From assembly GCA_021846945.1 (NCBI GenBank), contig JAJZVZ010000017.1:1-47002 (forward strand): 47,002 nt of DNA, written 5' to 3'. Positions within the stretch are counted from its first letter, which is position 1. Each line of letters starts with the position of its first letter. Source of the stretch: Acidobacteriota bacterium. GTDB taxonomy: Bacteria; Acidobacteriota; Terriglobia; Terriglobales; Acidobacteriaceae. Below are positions 1 to 9,421 of the stretch, in pieces. The position numbers and the translations under genes are program-made. The notes under the pieces were generated by a model that saw only the letters and a program-made list of their open reading frames with translations, was not told the origin of the DNA and made no database searches.

Positions 1-426
1 CTTGCTCATTGTCATTTTGGTCCGGCCCAGGTCCTTTGTATTGTCATAGCCCAGGCCCCACTCGCCCGTCGCTTTACTGACGATGAATTCCCACTGGTCC
101 GGGTTGGCGATGTCGACGAAGAGCGTATATGTCCCGGCCGGGACGTTCAGATCTCCGATGGTCAGGTTCGCGTCGGTGTGCAGCGTGGTGGCGGCGTTGG
201 CTCCGGCACGCCACACAGGGTAATGCACATCGTGGCTGATGAGGCCATCCTTGGTGAAGATGTGTCCTTCGCGGCCTTTCACCCGGGGCGAGCTGTAGTT
301 GATGGTAATGGTCTTGCCGTTGATGGTCACCGAGGCTTTTTCGGGCGGACTGGCCGGCGGCTTCTTCTGGGCAGACAAGGTGGCGGCGAAGGCGAGAAGG
401 CATATGCAGACGAAAAGTCGCTTCAT
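1..426 (-). CDS. DUF2911 family secreted protein (3' end outside window)
   Basis: Reads from an ATG at 426 down to the window edge as 142 codons with no stop, so the C-terminus is missing. The N-terminus MKRLFVCICLLAFAATLSAQ is a signal peptide ending in an SAQ-type cleavage site. The mature part begins with KASVTINGKTITINYSSPR and contains AGTYTLFVDIANPDQWEFI, the pattern I know from DUF2911 proteins, small periplasmic beta-sandwich proteins common in Acidobacteriota and Bacteroidota with no known function. It lies downstream of, and on the same strand as, the rhamnosidase gene, 126 bases away, so it may be the last gene of that block or a separate unit. Confidence 0.8.
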   Translation of the reverse strand, partial: MKRLFVCICLLAFAATLSAQKKPPASPPEKASVTINGKTITINYSSPRVKGREGHIFTKDGLISHDVHYPVWRAGANAATTLHTDANLTIGDLNVPAGTYTLFVDIANPDQWEFIVSKATGEWGLGYDNTKDLGRTKMTMSK

Positions 427-552
427 GATCATGTTTCTCCTTCGGACAGAATTCCTGCGTTGACGAATCAAGCCTGACCGGACGATTGTCGCACTACCTG
501 CCCTGCATCGAAAAGCAATATTGCATCCTCTCGCGTGACTGTGCCGCAAATC

Positions 553-3363
553 TTACCGGGAGCTTGGCCTGGGATTGGCGGCGACGATCCGGTAACTACC
601 CGAGCCGAGGACAAGCTCCAGTCCATCAGCGGTGGCCTTGGACGACTGCACACCGGTCGCCTGAGCAGGGGAGAGGCCGCCAATCTTCACGCTTTCAGGA
701 GCGGCTGTGGGCACTTCTACGGTTACCGTGGCGTTGGCGGGAATGATCAGGCTATAAGCGGTCTGGGCCGGGCCGCGCCGCCAGTTGCTTTGAATCAGGC
801 CCAGCGCAGAGCGATAGCTGCAACGGACCCAGGCGATCCGCGCGGGAACGTAGGGATTCAGCACAATCTGCCGCGGCGGAGCGGCGGAGAGATTCACGTT
901 GATGCCGCCCAGGCCGCGATAAAACCATTCCTCCGCATGACCCAGCATCAGGTGATCCTGCGAGCTGCGGGGATCCGCGTCCCAGGCTTCGGTGAGCGAG
1001 GTGGCTCCCTGAGCCAACTGGTCGCCATAGCTCGGCGCGTCGGTCCGTTCAAGCATGTCGAGGAGCACGTCGGAACGGCCTCCCTCGATCAGCGCATCCA
1101 CCACGTAACGAAAGCCGACATCGCCAGCGGTCACGTGGTTGTTGTGGGCACGAATGTCATCGACCAGCGCCTGAAGCACATGGGCGCGCTCGTGCTCCGG
1201 AACCATGCCGAGCGCCAGCGGCATGGCCTGCGCGGTCTGGCTGCCTTTGTCGTAGCGATGGTGCTCAGTATCGAAGAAGCGCGCATTGAAGGCGGCGCGC
1301 TCCTGCTCCGCCAATTGCTGAAAGTGCCGGCTCTCTTCGTCGAGACCCAGCAGAGCTGTGGCCCTTTCCATGACGCGCAGGTCCTGGTAATAGGTGGCCG
1401 TGCCGGTGACACCCGGCGTGGTCAGCTTGGAGATGCCGGGCTCGCCGGGACCGATGTCGTACCAGTCGCCGAGGCCGTACGAGATGATGCCGTTGTGCGC
1501 GCGCGTGCCGAGATAGGCGGTGTAGGCGCCCATCACGCCGAGTTGCGCCGCCAGGAAGCGGCGGTCGCCGGTGCGCTGGAAGACGTACCACGGAGCCAGC
1601 ACCGCGGCGCTGCCCCACTCTGGCGAGTCGTCGAAGACGCCGTTGTCTACCTTGAAGACGACGTATTGCGGCGCGATCTCAGGAACGAGGCCGGCTTTGG
1701 CGCCGCTCTGCGTCTGCGCGTCGGCGATGTTGCGGGCCGTGGCCGCGTACAGTCCGGCAAAATTGAAGTCGTAGAGCATCGAAGGCGCCATCAGGTGCGT
1801 CTCTTCAAGCCAGCCCAGCTTTTCGCGGTGAGGGCAGTCGGTGAAGATGCTCACGGCGTTGTTCTCAATGGCGCGCAGAATCAGCGTGTGGATGCGATTG
1901 AGCAACTGATCCGACGACGCAAAGCTGCCAACGGGAGCAGAAGACGTATGCACGGCCTCGCCGCGCAGGGCCAGCAGCCGCGGTTTGCCCGCTGCGCCGG
2001 CTGCGGAGCCAGTGACCGCGCCCTCCACCTGCACATAACGAAACCCATAGTAGCTGAAGCGCGGATGCCAGTGTTCGATGCCACCGCCCTTCAGCGTGTA
2101 CGTGAACCACTCAGGACGTCCCGAGCTGCGCTGCGAAACCGTGCCGTCCTTGTTGAGAAGCTCGCCGGGAATGAGCTTGACCGTGGCGCCTGCCGGGCCG
2201 CGAACCGCGATTGCCGGCCAGCCGGCAAAGTTCTGGCCGAGATCGTAGACGAACACGCCGGGCCGGGGCTGCGTGATTTTGACGGGCGTATAAACGTGCA
2301 TCACGCGAATGGGAGGCGCCAACTCAGGCCGCAGCGTTCCGCCCGGGCTGGTGGTCACCAGCGCATGAGTCCAGCGGGCGTCGTCGTAGCCGGATTGGTC
2401 CCAGTGCGCGGGCTCGCGGCGGGCATCGTAGTCTTCGCCTCCGTAGGTGGAGGAAAAGTTGATGGGGCCGGGCGCGGTCTTCCATGAGCCATCGCTCGCG
2501 ATGTTGACCGTCTCGCCATTTGCCAGATCAACTGTGAGCTGCACGATGCACTTCGGCGGGCCGAAGCTGCCAGTGAATTTGGTGTAGCGGCCCGGCGTCT
2601 TCAGCACACGGTACATGCCGTTGCCCAGCATTACGCCGATTGCGTTGCCGCCTGCGTGCAGCAGCGCGGTGACGTCGTAGCTGTCGTAGAAGACTGTCTT
2701 CCGGTAGTCGCTCCAGCCGGGAGTCAGCACGTCACTGCTGACCTTGCGGCCGTTGATACGCAGTTCATCCTGCCCCATGCCGGAGGCATAGAGCATGGCG
2801 CGCGTCACCGGCGCGGGCAGCGTAAAGCTCTTGCGGAAGAGCGGCATCGGCTGCTCGTCGGCCTCCGCATCCGTGGCGGCCGCGGCGATCCATTCGGCGT
2901 CGATCTTCGGGGCTTGCGTCCAGTGCGCTGGCTGGCTCCAGGCGGTGGAGTGGCCGTCTTCGTCCCAAACCCGCACCTGCCAGGTGTATGCGTGGCCGGC
3001 TTCGAGCGTCAGCCCGCGATACACGACTCCGAGGGTCTGGCTGCTCTCAATCTTGCCGGTGTCCCACAGGAACGGCTGGCCGATCGCGCCCGCCGCGGTG
3101 ACGCGCACCTGGTAGGCCGACTGCCGAACGCCGCGCAGAGCGGTAGAAGAAGCATCGTCAGTCCAGGAGAACTCGGGACTCTGGTCCGCTACGGCCAACG
3201 GCTCTGCCTGCCCATCGCAGCGCAATCCAGAAGGCGGAGCCAGATGCGAGGACAGTGGAGCGGCAAAGACGGCCGACGCAAAAAACAGAATTGCCCAGGC
3301 CATGACCACACTCTTGCATCGCGTGAGAAGAATGCCGGCGAATGTCAACATGGAAAGATGCAT
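553..3363 (-). CDS. alpha-L-rhamnosidase, GH78 family
   Basis: A 936-residue exported glycoside hydrolase expected to release terminal alpha-L-rhamnose from plant or microbial glycans. After a signal segment (residues 21-35, AWAILFFASAVFAAP) comes a fibronectin-like region (about 40-150), the bacterial rhamnosidase N-terminal beta domains (about 155-345), the concanavalin-like domain (about 350-470) and the (alpha/alpha)6 barrel (about 475-850). The family block DCPHREKLGW is at 509-518; by comparison with characterised GH78 enzymes, E514 is the candidate general acid with D509 and W518 in the pocket. The late block SQDHLMLGHAEEWFYRGLGGI fits the barrel end. The start could instead be M21 (position 3303), which gives a cleaner signal peptide. 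It follows the sulfatase gene by 51 bases, so co-transcription is likely. Confidence 0.92.
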   Translation of the reverse strand: MHLSMLTFAGILLTRCKSVVMAWAILFFASAVFAAPLSSHLAPPSGLRCDGQAEPLAVADQSPEFSWTDDASSTALRGVRQSAYQVRVTAAGAIGQPFLWDTGKIESSQTLGVVYRGLTLEAGHAYTWQVRVWDEDGHSTAWSQPAHWTQAPKIDAEWIAAAATDAEADEQPMPLFRKSFTLPAPVTRAMLYASGMGQDELRINGRKVSSDVLTPGWSDYRKTVFYDSYDVTALLHAGGNAIGVMLGNGMYRVLKTPGRYTKFTGSFGPPKCIVQLTVDLANGETVNIASDGSWKTAPGPINFSSTYGGEDYDARREPAHWDQSGYDDARWTHALVTTSPGGTLRPELAPPIRVMHVYTPVKITQPRPGVFVYDLGQNFAGWPAIAVRGPAGATVKLIPGELLNKDGTVSQRSSGRPEWFTYTLKGGGIEHWHPRFSYYGFRYVQVEGAVTGSAAGAAGKPRLLALRGEAVHTSSAPVGSFASSDQLLNRIHTLILRAIENNAVSIFTDCPHREKLGWLEETHLMAPSMLYDFNFAGLYAATARNIADAQTQSGAKAGLVPEIAPQYVVFKVDNGVFDDSPEWGSAAVLAPWYVFQRTGDRRFLAAQLGVMGAYTAYLGTRAHNGIISYGLGDWYDIGPGEPGISKLTTPGVTGTATYYQDLRVMERATALLGLDEESRHFQQLAEQERAAFNARFFDTEHHRYDKGSQTAQAMPLALGMVPEHERAHVLQALVDDIRAHNNHVTAGDVGFRYVVDALIEGGRSDVLLDMLERTDAPSYGDQLAQGATSLTEAWDADPRSSQDHLMLGHAEEWFYRGLGGINVNLSAAPPRQIVLNPYVPARIAWVRCSYRSALGLIQSNWRRGPAQTAYSLIIPANATVTVEVPTAAPESVKIGGLSPAQATGVQSSKATADGLELVLGSGSYRIVAANPRPSSR

Positions 3364-3414
3364 CCAGTCGTCATAATTCCGTTTCTTTGCTCCAGAGATA
3401 TCTTTGCGGAAGCA

Positions 3415-5028
3415 CTATGCACCACGCACGACCCGCTTCAGCGTCGCCTCTGCCGGAGCGTAGCCGGGAAAGTTGGGCGAGAGCATCATGCCTTGCGGTC
3501 TCGGCACCAGCTTTCCGTCCCTCACCCACTCGGGGCCGCGCTCTTCGAGATGCGCCACGAGTCTTTCGCGCCACAGCTTTAACTGCGGACCGTATTCCGC
3601 CGAGCCGGAGAGATCCTTCAGCTCATGCGGATCGGTCTCCAGGTGAAACAACTGCTCCTTTCCGTGCTGGGCATGGTAGAGATACTTCCACCTGCCGTCG
3701 GTCATTCCGTTCCAGTGATTTGAGGGGCTGTAGCAGATGTTGTGCTCCAGGTCGATGTACTCGCGCCAGCCTTTGCCGCCGCTCCGCACCAGTTCCAGCA
3801 GGCTTCGGCCCTCGACCGCTTCCGGAATCGGTGCGCCGGCGGCGTCCAGCGCTGTGGGCACAATGTCGCGCAGTTCCACGGGGTTATCCATGACCCGTCC
3901 GGCAGCGTTCATGTTCATGCTCGCGGGCGGGCGCATCAACATGGGAACGTGCGCCGACTGCTCGTATCCGTAAGACTTTCGCCACAGATTCTGATCACCC
4001 AGCATGTCGCCGTGATCGGAGATGAAGAGAACGAGCGTCTCTTCGAGCAGCTTGCGCTGTTCGAGCACGTCGAGGATGCGCCCGATCTGCTCATCGACAA
4101 AGCTGACCGACCCGTAGTAGCCCTGGCGCGAGTGGCGAATCACCGCCGGCGACAGCTTGCCGTGCCAGATCTCGTTGTCGGGTCCACTGCGCGGCTCGTA
4201 GATCTTTGCCCAATCCGCCACGTGCGCTTCAGGCAGCGGGCTGTTCTCGTACATGTTGAAGCAGCGCTCGGGCGGGTCGTAGGGGCTGTGCGGGCGGATG
4301 AAGGATACCTTGAGAAAGAATGGCTCCGCGCGCTCGTAGCCTTTCAGGAAGTTGACCGCGGTCTGACCGGTCCAGTGGGTGTCGTGCATCTCTTCCGGAT
4401 AGACAAACGGCCGGGCGCGGTAGTCGTTCCAGGTCAAGCCGGTGGCATGAGGATCCTTATCGGGCAGATGCGACCAGAACCATGCTTCGTAGTCACAGCG
4501 CTCCTCCCAGGAAGCTTCAGTCTGCGGACCCTGCTTATGGAACCAGTAAGAGCAGTGCTCATCAGACACCAACTGGTGATAGCCGTGCGCATTGCGAATC
4601 GGACTGTAGTGATTCTTGCCGATGGAGGTGGTGTAGTAGCCGGCCTCCGCCATCGCCCGGCCCTTCTCGACGGGATACGGGTTGGTGGCCATGTGCGTAT
4701 AGCCCAGCATTCCGTTGCGCCAGGGCCCCATGCCGGTGAGCAGCGCGCTGCGCGCCGGCGTGCAGGTGGGCGTGGTGGAGTAGGCCGCGCTGAAGCGGAC
4801 GCCTTCGCGGGCGATGCGGTCGAGGTTCGGCGTGCGAATCACCGGGTTTCCGTAAGCTCCCACGCAGTCGAAGCGCAGCTGATCGGCCATCAGCAGCAGG
4901 ACGTTGGGCCGGTCGCGCTTCACTGTGTTGGCGCTATATGCCGGGGATTCGCCTTTCTGCGCAGGCGTCCGAAGGCCTCCGGCGAGAATCGCCGCCCCTG
5001 CGCCGCCGACAAAGTTTCGTCTGTTCAT
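3415..5028 (-). CDS. Tat-exported sulfatase (type I, Cys-type)
   Basis: A 537-residue arylsulfatase-family enzyme that hydrolyses sulfate esters. The N-terminus MNRRNFVGGAGAAILAGG is a twin-arginine signal, so it is probably folded before export. The metal-binding start NVLLLMADQLRFD is at 42-54, and the sulfatase signature CTPARSALLTG begins at C89, the residue converted to formylglycine by FGE or anSME, neither of which is in this window. Further family landmarks are GKNHYS and VLFISDHGDMLGD. The start has a good ribosome-binding site (GAGGAG). It lies between an SGNH hydrolase (17 bases upstream) and the GH78 rhamnosidase, which suggests removal of sulfate from a rhamnose-containing glycan. 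The actual substrate cannot be read from sequence. Confidence 0.93.
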   Translation of the reverse strand: MNRRNFVGGAGAAILAGGLRTPAQKGESPAYSANTVKRDRPNVLLLMADQLRFDCVGAYGNPVIRTPNLDRIAREGVRFSAAYSTTPTCTPARSALLTGMGPWRNGMLGYTHMATNPYPVEKGRAMAEAGYYTTSIGKNHYSPIRNAHGYHQLVSDEHCSYWFHKQGPQTEASWEERCDYEAWFWSHLPDKDPHATGLTWNDYRARPFVYPEEMHDTHWTGQTAVNFLKGYERAEPFFLKVSFIRPHSPYDPPERCFNMYENSPLPEAHVADWAKIYEPRSGPDNEIWHGKLSPAVIRHSRQGYYGSVSFVDEQIGRILDVLEQRKLLEETLVLFISDHGDMLGDQNLWRKSYGYEQSAHVPMLMRPPASMNMNAAGRVMDNPVELRDIVPTALDAAGAPIPEAVEGRSLLELVRSGGKGWREYIDLEHNICYSPSNHWNGMTDGRWKYLYHAQHGKEQLFHLETDPHELKDLSGSAEYGPQLKLWRERLVAHLEERGPEWVRDGKLVPRPQGMMLSPNFPGYAPAEATLKRVVRGA

Positions 5029-5045
5029 CTCCGCTCCTCGCGTGT

Positions 5046-5717
5046 CTATCTTTCGGCCAGTGCCTTGCGAATCGTCGCGGCCGCCTGCTGGGCCTGCACC
5101 GCGTACCCCGCAGGCGTAAAGTGAACGTCGCCGCTGTGCAGGTCCTGGTGCTTGAGCATCAGCGCATGCTGATCGTCGGTGGGGATGCCGTCGCGGCGCA
5201 TAACGGCCGCGGCCAGGCGGTTGCGCTCATTGATGCGCGCATTGGTTGCCTCGTTGCCGGTTGCATCGTGCAGCACGGGCGTCGTGCTGGCCCAGATCAG
5301 CTTTGCATCCGGCGCTCCGCGGCGCAGGGCTGCGATCATGTCCGGCAACCCCGATGCATACTGCTGCTCGGTGTAGCCCCAGCCGTGCATGCCGTTGTTG
5401 AAGTGGACCACTGCGAAGTGAACGCCCATCATGCGGAAGTAGTCGTGCAACTGGCCTGGCAGCCTTGGGTCGCCGCTGGCGCACGAAGTGGCAAAGAGAT
5501 AGACATTCGCAACCCCACTCAGGTCTTTTGCGACTTGAGGATAATAGCCGCGCGTAATAGAGTCGCCGACCAGCAGGACGTTGGGCAGGTTGGTGGTGGG
5601 AGTCTCGGGCCGGTCCGTCCATGTCCACTCAATCTTTTCGGTGATGGGGAGATGCGCCTGTGCCATCGCACCCAGGGCACAGAGCCATATCGTGGCCAAA
5701 AGGGTGATTCGCCGCAT
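5046..5717 (-). CDS. SGNH/GDSL-type esterase, secreted
   Basis: A 223-residue hydrolase with a signal peptide (residues 1-20, cleavage near AMAQA). The SGNH block I motif LLVGDSITRG places the nucleophile at S53, HFNNGMHGW around N108-N109 corresponds to the oxyanion Asn block, and SGDVHFTPAGY gives the catalytic His as H199 with D197 close by; the family more often has DxxH, so the exact Asp is uncertain. Such enzymes commonly remove acetyl or other esters from glycans. Its stop is 17 bases before the sulfatase start on the same strand, so the two are probably co-translated in one mRNA. No clear Shine-Dalgarno sequence precedes the ATG. Confidence 0.85.
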   Translation of the reverse strand: MRRITLLATIWLCALGAMAQAHLPITEKIEWTWTDRPETPTTNLPNVLLVGDSITRGYYPQVAKDLSGVANVYLFATSCASGDPRLPGQLHDYFRMMGVHFAVVHFNNGMHGWGYTEQQYASGLPDMIAALRRGAPDAKLIWASTTPVLHDATGNEATNARINERNRLAAAVMRRDGIPTDDQHALMLKHQDLHSGDVHFTPAGYAVQAQQAAATIRKALAER

Positions 5718-5914
5718 GTCGAACAGGGTATATCAGCGCCGGTGGACTTTACTATCCACACTGCCATAAACGAATGCGCATGTTTGCATTTCACGAGGGC
5801 TAAAAACCGCCGTCCTTGTGAGCTTTTGGGGCACGACGAAAGAGATGCTCTGTTGCGATGCAAGGTCAGATCATTTGCAATGGTTTATGTAGCCCAGTTG
5901 ATTTGAAAGATTGG

Positions 5915-6130
5915 CTACGGTTTTTCTCGCCGTCTCTGCCCGCGGTGTCCAAATGGCACCAGAAACATTCCGATAAGCAGCAGCACAAATCCCCATACGA
6001 GATTAGCGTTGATGCCGAGGCATGGGGCGTAAAGGTGCGCATCTGCATTGGTCGTCATGCCGAAGAGCGAGAGGGTTGCGCCAATCATGATGAAGGTCCA
6101 TCCCAGGGGTGTACGCGGATCGAGATCCAT
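5915..6130 (-). CDS. small two-helix membrane protein
   Basis: A 71-residue protein with two hydrophobic segments (about 12-26 and 43-61) and a basic tail (HRGQRRREKP). I do not recognise a named family. Its ATG is 15 bases after the stop of the Na+/sugar symporter gene on the same strand and it has GGAG-like bases in front (GAGAAAGGACAACT), so it is very likely translated as part of that operon. It could be an accessory or stabilising subunit of the symporter, but that is only inferred from position. Confidence 0.6.
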   Translation of the reverse strand: MDLDPRTPLGWTFIMIGATLSLFGMTTNADAHLYAPCLGINANLVWGFVLLLIGMFLVPFGHRGQRRREKP

Positions 6131-6145
6131 AGTTGTCCTTTCTCC

Positions 6146-7960
6146 TCAGGCAAAGATGAAACTGAGCACGACGGCAGCCACGAGAATGACAGCCGCCAAT
6201 CGTTCGGGCTGCTTCCACCACGCCGCCTTGATGCGTTTGGGGCCGGGGGTGAGTGAGTGAACCAGCCCCACCAATTCCGCGTCGGGCCTGGCTTCCGTCA
6301 TCAGACTCACCGCACCCGTTATCGCCAGACAGACACAGAAGGCGAAGATCGCCGTCCAGAAGCTTTGCGCCATGCCATTCGGGTAGCGATGCAGCACTGC
6401 GATCCACCCGCCGTGGATGCCGCGTTGAGCATCCAGCGGCAGCGTCAGCCCGTGATGCAGCACGGCGACAGCGATACCGGATGCCAGCCCGGCGAAGGCA
6501 CCGTGGCCGGTGGCCCGCTTCCAGAACATGGCGAGCAGGACGGTGGCCAGCAGCGGCGCATTCAAGAGAGCGAAGATGAGCACCAGCGTTTCCAGAATGT
6601 TGTGGAGCGAGAAGGCCGCATAGGCGAGCCCGACCGAGAGCAGAATTCCGCCCAGTGTGGCCCATCGGCCTGCCCAGAGATAGTGCCGGTCGCTGGCGCC
6701 TTTGTGGATGTAAGGCTGGTAAAGGTCGCAGGTGAAGATGGCGTTGAAGGCGGTTGCGTTGGCGGCCATGCCGGCCATCAGGCTGGCCAGCAGCGCTGCC
6801 AGCCCCAGTCCCAGCAGTCCCGTGGGCAGAACGTTCAGCAGCAGCTGCGGCGTGGCCATGTCGTAATTGAGTTGAGTCTGGCCGTTTACCTGGATCGGCT
6901 TGCTCCCTGCAGGATCCATCAGCGCCGGAACCAGGCCGCGGCCTTCTTCAGCTTCTCTGGGAACAACTGTAATCTCGTGATAAATGGCCCCATTTTCATC
7001 GCGGGTCATGGTGGTTGTTTGCGGCGTGGGCAGTCCGATGGCCACCAGTCCCGGCAGAATCAAAAGAAAAGGCAGAAACAGCCGGATGAATGCGGCTATC
7101 AGCGGCGCCCTTCGGGCAGAGTTCTGATTTTCAGCGGCCATGGCGGCCTGGAGCACGCGGAAGTCCGTACACCAGTAGCCGCTGCCGAGTACGATGCCGA
7201 GCACGAGGCCCATGCCGGTGGTACCCATGCTCCACACGTCCGCGTGGCCCACGCCCGGCGTCGCGTGCAGGTAAGCCGCCGGAACCGCCTTCATCAGACC
7301 GCTCCATCCCCCGATCTTGTACACCCCTAAAAGGACAATGGGCAAAAAGCCGGCGGCAAAGATGAAGAACTGCAAGACCTGGTTGTAGATGGAACCCATC
7401 AGTCCGCTGAGAAAAACATAGAGAAGCACGACGGTCGCCGAGATGGCAATCGTCAGCGTAAAACTCCACCGCCCCGGCAAGCCCACGAAGAGGAAGATGG
7501 CGTCGAAGACGTGCAGCGCTTGAAGCAGTCGGGCCGTCGCGTACATCACGACGGCCAGGCCCAGAACCGCCGAGGCCGCAAAGAAGATAGCGTTCAGCGC
7601 GCGGGTCTTCTCATCGAAGCGCAGACGCAGAAATTCCGGCACCGTGCGCGCCTTCGAGCCGTAGTAGAGCGGCATCATGAAAACGCCCAGGAAGAGCATG
7701 GCAGGGATGGCGCCCATGATGTAAAACTGCGCGCTCCTGAGGCCGTACCTGGCGCCCGCCGCGCCCATGGCGATCACCTCCTGCGCTCCCAGCCCGGCGG
7801 CGAGAAAGGCCAGTCCGCTCACCCAGGCGGGCATGGCGCGCCCGGCCTGAAAGAAATCCCCGGCCGTCTTGATGCCGTGCCTGAGAGTGAAGCCGATGCC
7901 TGCGGCGAGAAAGAAGCAGATCAGCAGGATCAGCCAATCGACAATATTGAGGTCGGGCAC
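6146..7960 (-). CDS. sodium:solute symporter (SSS/SGLT family)
   Basis: An inner-membrane Na+-coupled transporter of about 604 residues with roughly 14 hydrophobic helices, beginning at NIVDWLILLICFFLAAGIG. The segment SGYWCTDFRVLQAAMAAEN closely resembles the YWCTDQ signature of the SGLT sugar symporters, which suggests a monosaccharide or sugar-acid substrate. I chose the GTG at 7960 because AAGGAG lies seven bases before it; a longer in-frame start at 8014 has no such site and would add 18 non-hydrophobic residues. A loop of about 60 residues (around 300-360) carries charged sequence as in longer SGLT-like proteins. It sits between a FucP-like permease and glycan hydrolases, so importing a released sugar is the likely job. 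Confidence 0.88.
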   Translation of the reverse strand: MPDLNIVDWLILLICFFLAAGIGFTLRHGIKTAGDFFQAGRAMPAWVSGLAFLAAGLGAQEVIAMGAAGARYGLRSAQFYIMGAIPAMLFLGVFMMPLYYGSKARTVPEFLRLRFDEKTRALNAIFFAASAVLGLAVVMYATARLLQALHVFDAIFLFVGLPGRWSFTLTIAISATVVLLYVFLSGLMGSIYNQVLQFFIFAAGFLPIVLLGVYKIGGWSGLMKAVPAAYLHATPGVGHADVWSMGTTGMGLVLGIVLGSGYWCTDFRVLQAAMAAENQNSARRAPLIAAFIRLFLPFLLILPGLVAIGLPTPQTTTMTRDENGAIYHEITVVPREAEEGRGLVPALMDPAGSKPIQVNGQTQLNYDMATPQLLLNVLPTGLLGLGLAALLASLMAGMAANATAFNAIFTCDLYQPYIHKGASDRHYLWAGRWATLGGILLSVGLAYAAFSLHNILETLVLIFALLNAPLLATVLLAMFWKRATGHGAFAGLASGIAVAVLHHGLTLPLDAQRGIHGGWIAVLHRYPNGMAQSFWTAIFAFCVCLAITGAVSLMTEARPDAELVGLVHSLTPGPKRIKAAWWKQPERLAAVILVAAVVLSFIFA

Positions 7961-8083
7961 AGAACAACTCCTTGCACAACGATTCGCTACAAAATCCACT
8001 CTACGCAGCGCCACACCGGCGCGTCCACACCGCGCGGCATTCCGGGGAAATATGGAGACCTTTGACCTGCCGGAAATGCCGAA

Positions 8084-8107
8084 GCCCTCCGGCGCAATCC
8101 GGAGGGC
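8084..8107. terminator. GC-rich inverted repeat between the two transporter genes
   Basis: Nine-base arms GCCCTCCGG and CCGGAGGGC are separated by six bases, just downstream of the MFS permease stop on the minus strand. The run that follows on that strand (TTCGGCATTTCC) is only moderately T-rich, so it could be a weak terminator or an mRNA-stabilising hairpin that lets the next gene be made at a different level. Confidence 0.5.
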
Positions 8108-8131
8108 CTCAGAGACAGCGAGCGAGCCGGC

Positions 8132-9379
8132 TTACGCCGCGGCCGGACGAGTGGGCTTGTAGCCCGCGAACCCGTAGTAGGCCACAAAAAGATAGCAGAC
8201 GATGGGGACGATGAAGGCGTGCTGAATCCCAACCTTGTCCGCCAGCGCGCCCATCAGGACAGGAATGACCGCGCCGCCGAAATTGCCCATGGTGATAATG
8301 CCGGAGCCCTTGCTGGTCATCGGGCCCAGTTCGGCAATGCCCAGCGCAAAGATGGTGGGATACATGATGGAGTTGGCTACTCCGCAGAGTACCAGCGACC
8401 AGGCGGCCACGTCGCCGTGCGTGAACATGGCTGCAAAGAGCAGCGCCATACCCAGGAACCCCAGGATGGCGAGCAGGGTATGAGCCTTGATCCACTTCAT
8501 CAGGAGCGTGCCAACGAAGCGGCCGGCGCCGATGAGGAGGTAATAGAGCAGGGCCAGAAAGGCGACCGTATCCTTGTTGTCGATGCCCTGAGTGCGAAAG
8601 AAGCTGATGGCGATGGCGGCCAGCGCGATTTCGATTCCGACGTAGAAGAAGATACCCACCATGCCCAGCACCGTATGCCGGTACTTCCAGATGCTGGGGC
8701 CTGCCGCTGAACCGTCGCCGGCGTGCGAGGGCCGGGCAGAGGTTATGGCGGGCAGGTGCATGAAGATGACGGCAATGCCCAGCACCAGCAGCGCCACGGC
8801 GATGGCGACGTATGGGCCCTGAACCGTCTCGGCAATACTCGCCGGTGTGGCCGTCTTGCTGGGGTTGGTGAGGATGAAATGAACCACCACCAACGGCGCC
8901 AGAGCGGCGCCCAGCGAGTTGAAGGCCTGCGCCAGGGTCAGCCGCGCCGGGGCGCTATGGTCCGGGCCGAGGATGGATACGTAAGGATTCGCGGAGGTCT
9001 GCAATGCCGTTACGCCGGCAGCCAGAACGAAGATCGCGGTCATGAACAGCGCGAAGCTGACCATGCGGGCCGCGGGTACAAACAATAGCGCGCCAAGGGT
9101 CATGATGAAGAGCGAGATGACCATGGTGCGCTTGTAGCCGACGGCTTCGATGAGCCTGGCGCTTGGAACCGAAAAGACCAGATAGGCAAAGAACCATGCC
9201 ACCGTTACCGCCATGGCCGGCCCGTAGCTCAGGTTGAAGATCGACTTCAACTGCGGCATCAGGTTGCTGTTCAGGTTGGTCAGGAACCCGAAGGCGCCGA
9301 ACAGGATGGTGACGGTGATGAACGGCCCAAGATAACTGGGCGCGCTCGCCGTCGCCTGTGGAGTGGATCGCGTGGCCAT
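8132..9379 (-). CDS. sugar MFS permease, FucP/GluP-like
   Basis: A 415-residue major facilitator protein with 12 hydrophobic helices. The blocks LTNLNSNLMPQLKSIF in helix 1-2 and QTSANPYVSILG followed by LTLAQAFNSLGAALAP match the FHS subfamily (fucose, glucose/galactose and related H+ symporters). The likely cargo is a monosaccharide such as fucose, rhamnose or arabinose, but the family does not allow a finer call. The ATG has a strong ribosome-binding site (GGAGGA). It is the first gene of a long minus-strand series running to the left window edge and is divergent from mtnA. Confidence 0.9.
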   Translation of the reverse strand: MATRSTPQATASAPSYLGPFITVTILFGAFGFLTNLNSNLMPQLKSIFNLSYGPAMAVTVAWFFAYLVFSVPSARLIEAVGYKRTMVISLFIMTLGALLFVPAARMVSFALFMTAIFVLAAGVTALQTSANPYVSILGPDHSAPARLTLAQAFNSLGAALAPLVVVHFILTNPSKTATPASIAETVQGPYVAIAVALLVLGIAVIFMHLPAITSARPSHAGDGSAAGPSIWKYRHTVLGMVGIFFYVGIEIALAAIAISFFRTQGIDNKDTVAFLALLYYLLIGAGRFVGTLLMKWIKAHTLLAILGFLGMALLFAAMFTHGDVAAWSLVLCGVANSIMYPTIFALGIAELGPMTSKGSGIITMGNFGGAVIPVLMGALADKVGIQHAFIVPIVCYLFVAYYGFAGYKPTRPAAA

Positions 9380-9421
9380 AAGAGGTCTTCCTCCGATTCC
9401 TAGAATTGCATGGTCGTCAAT

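Noticed and set aside
535-2487. Long plus-strand open frame (650 codons) opposite the rhamnosidase
   Set aside because: It is antisense to a clear GH78 gene, is Arg/His/Gly-rich and has no family-like motif; such frames are common in GC-rich DNA.
3742-5124. Plus-strand open frame of 460 codons opposite the first sulfatase
   Set aside because: Mirror of the sulfatase codon pattern, with no recognisable domain.
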